A stretch of 33,320 nt of DNA. Origin: Acidimicrobiales bacterium (GTDB lineage: Bacteria; Actinomycetota; Acidimicrobiia; Acidimicrobiales; SZUA-35). Shown here in pieces: positions 23,622 to 31,017 of the stretch. The stretch is from positions 1 to 33,320 of the forward strand of contig JABDIY010000025.1 in NCBI GenBank assembly GCA_013003535.1. The letters run 5' to 3'. Below the pieces are notes generated by a model. It was not told the origin of the DNA. It saw nothing but the letters and a program-made list of their open reading frames with translations, and did not search any database. Position 1 is the stretch's first letter. Every line of letters begins with the position of its first letter. The translations under genes were made by a program, and so were the position numbers.

Positions 23622-24833
23622 ATGGAGGCAAAGGACGCGGTGTCGATGTGGCTGAGGGAGGGCCAGATCGATGGTGACCTTGCCGAACGGCTGCGCACCT
23701 CCCTGCAAGCCCACGAGGAACCGGAGCGGGCGAATAAACTGATTTGGATCCTTGTGTCGATCGGAGCCGTCCTGATCGGCGGTGGGCTGCTCCTGTTCAT
23801 CGCCAGTCAGTGGGACCAAAGCTCGCCAACTCGCCGGTTACTCCTTCTCTTTGGCATCTACGTTCTCACAGTTGCCGGTGCCGCGTTGGCCGATCGTCAG
23901 CACCTCGGGATCACGGCTCGCGGCTTGTGGTTTCTGTCGTCGATCGCCGTTGGGGTCAACATCTTTCTCATTGGCCAGGTGTTCAACCTCCCGTTGAACT
24001 ACTGGCAGGGAACCCTCCTGTGGATGATCGCCACGTTGGCGATGGGCTGGGCCTCGCCATCATCGGCACAGGGCTGGTTGGCGGTGCCGCTGGGGATCCT
24101 CACGCTCGGCTGGATATCGACCCCGTCGTCGCAATTCTTCGATCAGGGCGCATTCTTGTGGGACTCGGGAGGAATCCGTCCGCTGCTCCCGGTGATCGGT
24201 CTTGGGCTGGTGGCCCTTGGTCTGCTGCTGGAAGCGACTGATTTCGCCTTTCTGCGCCGACCTTCCACAGCATTCGGTGCACTGCTCGTGAGCGGCCCCA
24301 TCACGGTGTCGACCTTCCATCCCGATGCGTTCGCCTGGATCTTTCAGATCAACCTTCGCCCGTTCCACTTCATGGTGATCGTCATTGCGGTAGCGCTTGT
24401 CGCTGCGGTGTGGAACCGCTCGCCAGGATCACCCCTCGTGATGGCGTTCGTCGCTGTTACGGCGTTGCTGGTGGCGCTGCTGCCGCAGGTGGAGGGTGGC
24501 ACTCGCACCTTTGATGCTGAAACCGTCTCGTGGTTGGCGGACACCTTCCGAGATTCCGAGCTGGCCTTCGGGATCTACACGGCGTTGATCCTCGGTTTGG
24601 CGGTCGCCACGATCTTGGCTGGGCAACATTTTGCAGTGCGGGCTCTCGTGAACGTTGGATTCGCCATGGTCAGCGTGTTGCTCGTTGCCATTTATATCGG
24701 ACGAATAGCGGGCGAGCTACCAACGTCGGCCGCAGTGATCCTCGGCGGCCTCCTCTTGGTTGGTGGAGCGATCTTTCTCGAACGGAAGCGCCGAGAATTC
24801 ACCACCGAGGCGAAGGGGGGGGTGGCGCCATGA
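23622..24833 (+). CDS. DUF2157 domain multi-pass membrane protein
   Basis: A 403-residue protein. The N-terminal 40 residues are hydrophilic and helical (VSMWLREGQIDGDLAERL), matching the start of DUF2157 proteins. About ten hydrophobic segments follow, beginning with IWILVSIGAVLIGGGLLLFI and ending before a basic tail ERKRREF. The function of the family is unknown. The gene overlaps the next one by ATGA, and that product belongs to the GDYXXLXY family, a common genomic partner of DUF2157 proteins. GTG 23619 directly before the chosen ATG is an alternative start. The -10 box at a fixed distance supports the ATG. Confidence 0.8.
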   Translation: MEAKDAVSMWLREGQIDGDLAERLRTSLQAHEEPERANKLIWILVSIGAVLIGGGLLLFIASQWDQSSPTRRLLLLFGIYVLTVAGAALADRQHLGITARGLWFLSSIAVGVNIFLIGQVFNLPLNYWQGTLLWMIATLAMGWASPSSAQGWLAVPLGILTLGWISTPSSQFFDQGAFLWDSGGIRPLLPVIGLGLVALGLLLEATDFAFLRRPSTAFGALLVSGPITVSTFHPDAFAWIFQINLRPFHFMVIVIAVALVAAVWNRSPGSPLVMAFVAVTALLVALLPQVEGGTRTFDAETVSWLADTFRDSELAFGIYTALILGLAVATILAGQHFAVRALVNVGFAMVSVLLVAIYIGRIAGELPTSAAVILGGLLLVGGAIFLERKRREFTTEAKGGVAP

Positions 24834-25297
24834 GCCACCGGCACATGATCGCGGTCGGCGTCGCTGTCGCGGCGATGCTTACGGCCCTGGCGCAACCGTT
24901 GTGGATTCGGGCCAGCGGTGATGATGTAGCTCTGGCGATCCGACCGGTGGATCCGCTCTCGCTCTTTCGGGGGAATTACGTGGATCTCACCTACGACGTT
25001 CAGGTGGAGGTTCCCGCGACGATGGAGGGCGGCGACGTTGCCTATGTGGTGTTCGATGGCGCCCGGCCCGCCAACGCACTTCGAGTCTCAGCGAGTCGCC
25101 CGACATTGGCAGCGGGGGAGACCTGTGTCCGCGGCGAGGTTCTCGCAGGCGAACGCGTTGCGTTTCCGTCCCTCGAGCAATATTTCGTCACGCCCGAAGA
25201 GGGTGCTCGTCTCGAAGGTCAACTGTCCACGATGGTCAGCATCGTCAGAACCACCGGGTCGTGCCGTGCGATTCTCGTGGCCATCGAACCCCGCTGA
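24830..25297 (+). CDS. GDYXXLXY family membrane-anchored protein
   Basis: A 155-residue protein with one N-terminal hydrophobic segment (about residues 6-23), which may be an anchor or a signal peptide. The family's name-giving motif is present as G48-N-Y-V-D-L-T-Y55, just after PVDPLSLFR. Two cysteines follow (in GETCVRGEV and TGSCRAILV) and may form a disulfide outside the membrane. It is translationally coupled to the DUF2157 gene by ATGA. The function is unknown; the pair probably works together at the membrane. A terminator overlaps the stop codon. Confidence 0.8.
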   Translation: MSHRHMIAVGVAVAAMLTALAQPLWIRASGDDVALAIRPVDPLSLFRGNYVDLTYDVQVEVPATMEGGDVAYVVFDGARPANALRVSASRPTLAAGETCVRGEVLAGERVAFPSLEQYFVTPEEGARLEGQLSTMVSIVRTTGSCRAILVAIEPR

Positions 25298-25327
25298 TAG
25301 GTGGGGCCTATCGCGGTGGGGCGTTTT
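25289..25327 (+). terminator. Rho-independent terminator of the DUF2157 operon
   Basis: CCCCGCTGATAGG (25289-25301) pairs with CCTATC (25307-25312) and, after a two-base bulge, with the run ending in GGTGGGG at 25321, giving about 13 pairs. TTTT follows at 25324-25327. The stem includes the stop codon of the upstream gene. Confidence 0.7.
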
Positions 25328-25430
25328 GCGTGGCCCATCGCGTGCCCACACCTGGCAGTCCGAATTTTCGCTACTCGCCGATCTGGCGGCCTGAGCTCCG
25401 GTTTATCGAACCGTGACACAGCCGCGTCGG

Positions 25431-26597
25431 CTATTGCCGCTGCCTCTGGGCGGCGATTGCGGCGCTGGCCGAGGCGATGATTACCACTGATGCCCAGCGT
25501 CGATCGCCTGTCGCTTCTGCAATGAAACCCGTGAGGACAGGACCGGCGGATCCAACGAGCACGAGTACCGACCCGTAGAAACCCATGGTGGCGCCGAGCG
25601 TGTCTCGCTCGAAAAGCTCTTCAGCTTTCATGCCTTGCAGCGGGCTGAAGGCACCGATCCCGAAGCCGGCGACCAGTGCAAAGAGGATTGCCGTCGGAAG
25701 CGTTCCGGAGAAGGAGAGAAGGGCGCCGCCGACGCCGATAGCGGCAAAGGCCAGGATCAACGCCTGATCAATCCCGATGAGCTTCACGATCGGTGTGAGC
25801 GGTATGCGACCGCCGAGCTGGCTGAAGCCTCGCAGCCCAGCCACGGCGGCAGCGGTTGCGGCGGGTAGGCCAACGGCCGTCATGGTGGGAACTTGGTAGA
25901 CCAGCATCGTCGCCATGGCGATTCCACCGAAGCCAACGGCGATCGTGAAACGGCGAGCGTCCGGTCGGGCGACCATGGATCGAAGCACAGTGGTCAGGGG
26001 TGGTTGCACACCACCTTGAACAGCCTCGCCTTGGGGGAGCATGACGGCCGCCGACGAGTAGATCACGAACGCGGCGCCGGCGAGGAGCCGAGTGGTGGTC
26101 CTCCAACCGGTGGTCTCTTCGAGCCATGACGCCATCGGTAGGTAGATCGCTGACGCTGCGGCTCCCCAAATGGTGAGTATGGCGATCGCTCGGGCCGGTT
26201 GGTCGGGGTTGAGGCGCACTGCGGCGGTCATGGTCACGTGGTAGAAGCCGAGGGCGCCGAACGCTCCCGATCCGATCGCGGAAGCGACGAAGAACAGCCA
26301 GACCGAGGGAGCGATGGAAGCCAGCAGCAGAGCGCCCGGGCCTAGTATCGAGGCGAGTAGGAAGACGGTTCGGTGGCCGTACCGATCGAGGAGGCGGCCA
26401 CCGGAAAAGGAGCCCAGTCCGATGACCACGGTGCCGGCCGAGAATGACGCTGCCAGGGTCGATTCGCTCCAACTCTCAGTGAGTCGGATCGGGTCCAGCA
26501 GGACGCCAAATGCGTAGTACCAGGTGCCGTAGGAGCAGATGGTGACCACACCCAGGATTGCGACGGACCGATGATCGATCCTCGCCCGGTCCGACAT
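25431..26597 (-). CDS. MFS family transporter
   Basis: A 388-residue protein with about twelve hydrophobic segments. GGRLLDRYGHRTVFL, between segments 2 and 3, matches the conserved loop of the major facilitator superfamily, and the related GGRIPLTPIVKLIG lies at the start of the second half. The substrate cannot be inferred; monocarboxylate-type and drug-type carriers both look like this. It is a single-gene unit, converging with the DUF2157 operon and diverging from the UbiA gene. TAGAGT at -12 to -7 suggests a leaderless mRNA. Confidence 0.85.
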   Translation of the reverse strand: MSDRARIDHRSVAILGVVTICSYGTWYYAFGVLLDPIRLTESWSESTLAASFSAGTVVIGLGSFSGGRLLDRYGHRTVFLLASILGPGALLLASIAPSVWLFFVASAIGSGAFGALGFYHVTMTAAVRLNPDQPARAIAILTIWGAAASAIYLPMASWLEETTGWRTTTRLLAGAAFVIYSSAAVMLPQGEAVQGGVQPPLTTVLRSMVARPDARRFTIAVGFGGIAMATMLVYQVPTMTAVGLPAATAAAVAGLRGFSQLGGRIPLTPIVKLIGIDQALILAFAAIGVGGALLSFSGTLPTAILFALVAGFGIGAFSPLQGMKAEELFERDTLGATMGFYGSVLVLVGSAGPVLTGFIAEATGDRRWASVVIIASASAAIAAQRQRQ

Positions 26598-26603
26598 GTA
26601 CTG

Positions 26604-26609
26604 ACTCTA
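26604..26609 (-). promoter_or_regulatory. -10 box (TAGAGT) of the MFS gene, leaderless start
   Basis: On the minus strand TAGAGT is at -12 to -7 relative to ATG 26597. It is the same hexamer at the same distance as at soxB. Confidence 0.5.
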
Positions 26610-26678
26610 GAGACGATACGGGCTGAGTCCGAGTCGTCGAAGGCATCCCATGACCGCCCCGGTGAGTCAGAATGAGGA

Positions 26679-27539
26679 ATGCGAACCGTTTCGGCCTTCG
26701 TCCGGCTGAGCCGGCCCCACTTCCTCCTCGGCGGCGTCCTCCTGTTCGCAGTTGGCGCGTTCAGTGGCGAGAACGTCGACGCCGTTCGGTATGCGATTGC
26801 CCAGGTCATGGTGACCGCCGCCCAGATTACCGCTCACTACGTCAACGAATACGCCGACGTCGAAGTCGACAGTCATGTCACCAACCGCACCTTCTTCTCC
26901 GGTGGTAGCGGGGTGTTGACCGCAGACATCTTCGACCCACGAGTGGCCCGCCACGCCGCGAGTATCAGCTCGGCGGTTGCAGTTGGCACGGCTGCGATCG
27001 TTGCAACGTACAGCATTCCCGTGGCCATGCTTGGACTGGCCACTTTGGCCGTTTCGTGGGCGTACTCGATGCCGCCGGTGCGATTGCTCGACACCGGTCT
27101 CGGCGAGCTGGCCACCACCCTCGTGGTAGCTGCGGCTGTGCCATTGATCGGGTCGCTCGCACAGGGCGGGTCACCATCGGCTTCGCTCTGGTGGTCGATC
27201 GCGATCCTCGCTCCCATCCACTTCGCAATGATGCTGGCGTTCGAGATCCCCGATCTGGAGACCGATGCCGAGGCAGGGAAACGGGTGCTGGCTGTTCGCA
27301 TCGGACGTGCGAGCACTATTTGGTTGATGGTGTTGTTGGTTGTTGCCGCTGGCATCGTTGCGGCCGTGGCGGGGTTGACCGGAGCGATCACGGCGCCGGC
27401 GGCATGGGGCGTTCTCGCAGGGGGCGTGCCGGTACTGATCGCCGCCGCTGGCCTGAGGAAGAACAATTATCCGGTGTTGACCGCGGCAGCGGTGGCAACC
27501 CTCGTTGTTGCCGGGGTCGCACTTTTGGTAGGTAGCTAG
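26679..27539 (+). CDS. UbiA family prenyltransferase (MenA-like)
   Basis: A 286-residue multi-pass membrane protein with about eight or nine hydrophobic segments. The first aspartate-rich motif is N56-E-Y-A-D60-V-E-V-D64, preceded by RLSRPHFLLGG, and the second is DLETDAEAGKR at about residues 188-198. These bind magnesium and the prenyl diphosphate. Such enzymes attach polyprenyl chains to aromatic or quinone precursors, MenA (menaquinone synthesis) being the closest in style. No other quinone gene is nearby, so the acceptor is unknown. The ATG has only AGGA immediately before it, so initiation is not obvious. It is divergent from the MFS gene. Confidence 0.85.
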   Translation: MRTVSAFVRLSRPHFLLGGVLLFAVGAFSGENVDAVRYAIAQVMVTAAQITAHYVNEYADVEVDSHVTNRTFFSGGSGVLTADIFDPRVARHAASISSAVAVGTAAIVATYSIPVAMLGLATLAVSWAYSMPPVRLLDTGLGELATTLVVAAAVPLIGSLAQGGSPSASLWWSIAILAPIHFAMMLAFEIPDLETDAEAGKRVLAVRIGRASTIWLMVLLVVAAGIVAAVAGLTGAITAPAAWGVLAGGVPVLIAAAGLRKNNYPVLTAAAVATLVVAGVALLVGS

Positions 27540-27802
27540 CAGCAAAAGAGTCATTGCGGCTACCCCGATTTCACGTTGGGCTGCTGGAGAGCAGGCAAGG
27601 CCAGCGACGACGCCGTAGGTGTTGTGCCTTCGGAAGCTCCGAAGCTGCCTGTGAACACGGTTGATCCGATGACATGACATGTGTTCGAGGATGGGGGTCG
27701 GCCATGTGGTGTCCCTCGGCACCCATGTCGGTGGCAGTTCGGCACACTGACGAGGCGTAGTTGGGCCTGGAGTAAAAGCGGCATCTTCTGTATAAATAGG
27801 GC
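27540..27802. other. 263-base intergenic stretch with hairpin and promoter
   Basis: No convincing gene is seen. It contains a perfect hairpin CTTCGGA-AGC-TCCGAAG (27628-27644), possibly ending the UbiA transcript although no T-run follows. At its end is TATAAAT (27791-27797), a near-consensus -10 box whose first base is at -12 relative to the GTG at 27803. Confidence 0.5.
27791..27796 (+). promoter_or_regulatory. -10 box (TATAAA) of the propeller lipoprotein gene
   Basis: TATAAA/TATAAAT is the most AT-rich stretch of the area and sits at -12 to -7 of the GTG start; no ribosome binding site is present. A leaderless mRNA is likely. Confidence 0.5.
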
Positions 27803-28996
27803 GTGGTCCGCAAACTGCGTTGGCTGGTGGTGCTGGCGGTACTGGCCGCAAGCTGTTCCACAGCGGACCCGGTGACCCAACCAACACTGGCGCCTTCCTC
27901 TTCATCGAGCGCAACAACTTTGCCCATCTCGGAGTCCACCACCGCCACATCGGGTGTGACCACATCGACTGCCAATCCGAGTCCACCTGATACGGCTGGG
28001 CTGACACCGGCCGACTGCGTAGAAGACTGGCCACCGCTTACGGGAAGGACCCAGCTCACCTGGATCGAAAACGGCCTGATCTTGGCTGTCATCGATGGAG
28101 AATTGACCTGCTTGGGTACGGCGGTGGGGGACGGTTTCCAATGGGGTCCGCACGGCGATCGGCTGCTCGTTGATCAGAAAATTCGAGCCGAAGGAGGCAC
28201 TCTTCTCATTCGGTTGCCACCCGACACGGCGGAAACCGAGTGGACCAGACCCACTGGCCTGCGGATGTTGATCTCCGATGAGACAGGCCAGTTGGCCAAG
28301 GTAGAGCTGGACGGAACAGTGGATCCGGTCGACCTGTTCCCGGCGAAGTTGACCTCGTTTGCTTATCATCCCGATGGACTTCACATCGCGCTGGCTGAAG
28401 AGTTCGGGATAACCCTTGCCCGCAATGACGGCACAAATCCAGGTCTTCTAGTCGTGGCATCGGCACCGACGACGTTCTCACAAATCCAGTTTTCGGATTC
28501 GGGCACGCACCTGTGGTTTCTTGCCGAGCACGACGATACTCGCCACTTGCATGTGATTGACCTGGAGGCAGAGTCGAGGCCGCCTGATCCACAACTGGAT
28601 AGTTCCCTACTGCCGATGGACGAGGATCAACGAGCCATCATCATCGACGACGAACTGGCGAGCTTTGTGCTCGACCCGAACGATGCAACGCGTTCGGCGG
28701 TGACCTCTGGTGAATGTGATACCGCAACGACCCAGATAGTCACCAGTTCGGGACAGAAGGGGGACACCATCACGGGAGCTGGTGTTGGCTTCGTCGACTG
28801 GAACGGTGGCTTCGGATTGGCCCTCACTCAGGGATGCGGTGACTCCAAGACGCTCGTAGTAGTTGACGCGATCCAGGGAGTTCAGGCGGGAGCAATGACC
28901 ACGGTTGCAGACGGCATAACGGCCGCTGATGTTCGAGACCGCCTGCCCGATCCAACATTCACGCTCGATGGCGTCACGCTTGCTGGATTCACCTGA
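27803..28996 (+). CDS. Secreted lipoprotein with beta-propeller-like repeats
   Basis: A 397-residue protein beginning MVRKLRWLVVLAVLAASC: a signal peptide with a lipobox-like LAASC, so Cys18 would be lipidated and the protein tethered outside the membrane. Residues about 19-68 are a Ser/Thr/Pro-rich linker, common in actinobacterial surface proteins. The rest shows repeated strands of TolB/WD40 type, such as FAYHPDGLHIALAEEFGITL and IQFSDSGTHLWFLAEHDD. No enzyme motif is seen and the function is unknown. The start is GTG with a strong -10 box directly before it. A hairpin after the stop ends the unit. Confidence 0.72.
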   Translation: MVRKLRWLVVLAVLAASCSTADPVTQPTLAPSSSSSATTLPISESTTATSGVTTSTANPSPPDTAGLTPADCVEDWPPLTGRTQLTWIENGLILAVIDGELTCLGTAVGDGFQWGPHGDRLLVDQKIRAEGGTLLIRLPPDTAETEWTRPTGLRMLISDETGQLAKVELDGTVDPVDLFPAKLTSFAYHPDGLHIALAEEFGITLARNDGTNPGLLVVASAPTTFSQIQFSDSGTHLWFLAEHDDTRHLHVIDLEAESRPPDPQLDSSLLPMDEDQRAIIIDDELASFVLDPNDATRSAVTSGECDTATTQIVTSSGQKGDTITGAGVGFVDWNGGFGLALTQGCGDSKTLVVVDAIQGVQAGAMTTVADGITAADVRDRLPDPTFTLDGVTLAGFT

Positions 28997-29008
28997 TAAG
29001 CGAGAAAA

Positions 29009-29026
29009 GTTCCCCGGTCGGGGAAC
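29009..29026 (+). terminator. Hairpin after the propeller lipoprotein gene
   Basis: GTTCCCC-GGTC-GGGGAAC is a perfect seven-pair stem with a tetraloop, 12 bases after the stop codon. AAAA precedes it but only CTT follows, so it is a probable rather than a classic terminator. Confidence 0.55.
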
Positions 29027-29078
29027 GGTCTTCCCGATTCAAAGCTCGGTGAAAATTCCTGATCCCAACCACATGGCC

Positions 29079-29084
29079 TAGCCT
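29079..29084 (+). promoter_or_regulatory. -10 box (TAGCCT) of the alpha/beta hydrolase gene
   Basis: TAGCCT lies at -12 to -7 of the GTG at 29091, consistent with a leaderless mRNA. Confidence 0.45.
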
Positions 29085-29090
29085 CGACTC

Positions 29091-30059
29091 GTGACTATCA
29101 AGAGGTGGAAGGTTGGTCTTGGGGTGGTCGCCGCGGTTTCCGTGGCGGCAGTGATTGCAGGCCGCGTTCTGACGAGTCGGTGGGCCCGAAACCCGGATCC
29201 CCTGGAAGGTCAGGCCGTCGCATTTCCTCCGGCCGACGAGAGGCGTGTGGAACTGCCGGATGGGGCCACGATCGCAACCTTCACGCTGGGGGAGGGGCCC
29301 ACGATTGTCTGCGTGCACGGCCTTACCGGCTCGCACAATGACTGGGGACCCATGATCCCTGGGCTCGTTGCTGCGGGCTACCGGATCGTAGCCATAGATC
29401 AACGGGGTCACGGTGATTCCACGAGCGGAACGGCGGGCTACGGCTCCGCCCAGTTGGGCAGGGACCTACACGATGTCGTGGAGGAACTGGACATAGTTGC
29501 AATAGCCATGATGGGCCACTCCATGGGTGGGATGGCGGCCATGGCGTACGCCGTGGATCACGTTGTTGATTTCAACAAGCGTGTAGGTTCTCTCATCCTG
29601 CTGGGAACAGCTGCATCGCTGAAGATGCGCGGTTCAGCGGCGGCCTTTCGGGCAAGTCGGACGCAGATCCCCGGCTGGCTCAAGCCGTCGAATCGACGGC
29701 TCCGTATCGGGGCAGGGCTGAGCGTCTTCGGCGCATCTCCAAGTCTCCACATGATCGATCAAGCCATTGTCTCCGCCAGCCGACTGCCGGAGAGCGTGCG
29801 AGCTGCGGCCACATTCGCACTTGGGGATCACCATGTTCTCGACCGTCTCGAACAGGTTCGATGCCCGGCACTGGTAGTAGGCGGGATGCGAGATCGGTTG
29901 ATTCGTCCGTGGCAAGTTCGACAACTGGCCGAAGCAATTCCAAATGCTGAACTTCGCATGCTGCCCAAGGCAGGACACATGTTGATCTGGGAACGCCACG
30001 CCGAACTCGTTGCCGAAGTGACTGCGTTCCTGTTAGGCAAATTCCCTGACCAGAACTAG
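29091..30059 (+). CDS. Alpha/beta hydrolase with N-terminal membrane anchor
   Basis: A 322-residue protein. An N-terminal hydrophobic stretch (about residues 8-24, VGLGVVAAVSVAAVIAG) without a clear cleavage site suggests a membrane anchor. The hydrolase fold then shows VCVHGLTGSHNDW (oxyanion region), DQRGHGDS, the nucleophile elbow GHSMGG, a late aspartate in GMRDRLIRP and the catalytic histidine in KAGHMLIWERH. The lid region between strands 6 and 7 is long. Esterase or epoxide/lactone hydrolase activity is possible; the substrate is unknown. It starts with GTG at the leaderless distance from a -10 box and stands alone. Confidence 0.85.
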   Translation: MTIKRWKVGLGVVAAVSVAAVIAGRVLTSRWARNPDPLEGQAVAFPPADERRVELPDGATIATFTLGEGPTIVCVHGLTGSHNDWGPMIPGLVAAGYRIVAIDQRGHGDSTSGTAGYGSAQLGRDLHDVVEELDIVAIAMMGHSMGGMAAMAYAVDHVVDFNKRVGSLILLGTAASLKMRGSAAAFRASRTQIPGWLKPSNRRLRIGAGLSVFGASPSLHMIDQAIVSASRLPESVRAAATFALGDHHVLDRLEQVRCPALVVGGMRDRLIRPWQVRQLAEAIPNAELRMLPKAGHMLIWERHAELVAEVTAFLLGKFPDQN

Positions 30060-30123
30060 TCGGCCGAGCCCAGATTCGCCTGCGATCCATTCCTCGCCGG
30101 CGCGGTGGACGTCGGGTGAAACT

Positions 30124-30861
30124 ATGGTTCGGATCGTGGTCGCACCCGAAGATCTTTATGAGTTTCCGTACCCCTCGGCAGATCTCGAGTCCAAGTATCC
30201 GTTCGAGGAGATGGTGTTCACCCGGCTGGATCAACGGACCATGGTCGAACGGGCCGAAGAGTTCTACGCCCTGATGGATGGACGGCGAAGCCCTCGCATG
30301 TTTTCTCCCGACCCGGTCCCGAAGCGGCTGATCGAACTTGCCGTGGCGACAGCGTCAACCGCGCCGTCGGGAGCACACAAGCAACCCTGGCGATTCGTTG
30401 CCACCCAAAACCCGGAAGTGAAGCGGGCCATTCGGGCTGCTGCGGAGGAAGAAGAGCGAGTGAACTACCTGGAGAACCGGATGAACGAGGAGTGGCAGGA
30501 GGCGTTGGCTCCCCTCGGCACCGACCACCACAAAGAGTTCCTGGAAGTTGCGCCCTGGATCGTTGTTTTGTTCGAGGAGCGGTACGAGCTACGGCCTGAC
30601 GGTCAACGACGCAAGAACTATTACGTGAAGGAGAGTGTCGGCATCGCGGCCGGCATGTTCATCGCGGCGCTTCACAATTTGGGGTTGGCGACCTTGACTC
30701 ACACGCCAACCCCCATGAATTTTCTCACCCGACTCTTGGGCCGGCCCGAGAACGAGCGCCCATTTGTACTCTTTCCGATCGGGTTTCCGCTGCCCGGTGT
30801 GAAAGTTCCAGCTCTCAAGCGCAAACCCTTGGATGACGTGATGGTGATCGTTGGCGCGTAA
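30124..30861 (+). CDS. Nitroreductase-superfamily flavoprotein, iodotyrosine deiodinase-like
   Basis: A 245-residue FMN protein of the nitroreductase fold. FYALMDGRRSPRMFS, STAPSGAHKQPWRFV and the C-terminal LKRKPLDDVMV closely follow human iodotyrosine deiodinase (IYD) as I remember it. The residues that clamp the substrate zwitterion in IYD, Glu157, Tyr161 and Lys182, have counterparts here in Glu111, Tyr115 (EEEERVNY) and Lys137 (HHKEFL). IYD homologues reductively remove halogens from halotyrosines; bacterial members exist. The real substrate here is not known, and a general nitro or quinone reductase remains possible. It follows the hydrolase by 64 bases on the same strand. Confidence 0.8.
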   Translation: MVRIVVAPEDLYEFPYPSADLESKYPFEEMVFTRLDQRTMVERAEEFYALMDGRRSPRMFSPDPVPKRLIELAVATASTAPSGAHKQPWRFVATQNPEVKRAIRAAAEEEERVNYLENRMNEEWQEALAPLGTDHHKEFLEVAPWIVVLFEERYELRPDGQRRKNYYVKESVGIAAGMFIAALHNLGLATLTHTPTPMNFLTRLLGRPENERPFVLFPIGFPLPGVKVPALKRKPLDDVMVIVGA

Positions 30862-30933
30862 CAACGCCAGGCGAGGGTCTGACCTCCTGTGGACGAACGG
30901 TGACGGGCTGTTATGTGGCTGACGGTCTCCGTA

Positions 30934-30968
30934 GAGAACTGGTGCACCCCTTGGATGCACCAGCTCTC
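30934..30968. terminator. Bidirectional hairpin between convergent genes
   Basis: GAGA (30934-30937) and CTGGTGCA (30939-30946) pair with TGCACCAG (30956-30963) and TCTC (30965-30968): twelve pairs with one A/C mismatch and a nine-base loop. It sits between the flavoprotein gene and the convergent secreted-protein gene. T-runs are absent. Confidence 0.55.
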
Positions 30969-31017
30969 AGATTGCCTTCGTTGGCTCTAGGTTTAGTGGA
31001 CCTGCCGTGTGTCGTCT

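Noticed and set aside
27560-28092. Minus-strand open frames across the gap and start of the propeller lipoprotein gene
   Set aside because: They have no ribosome binding site, no recognisable motif and lie largely opposite a well-supported gene.
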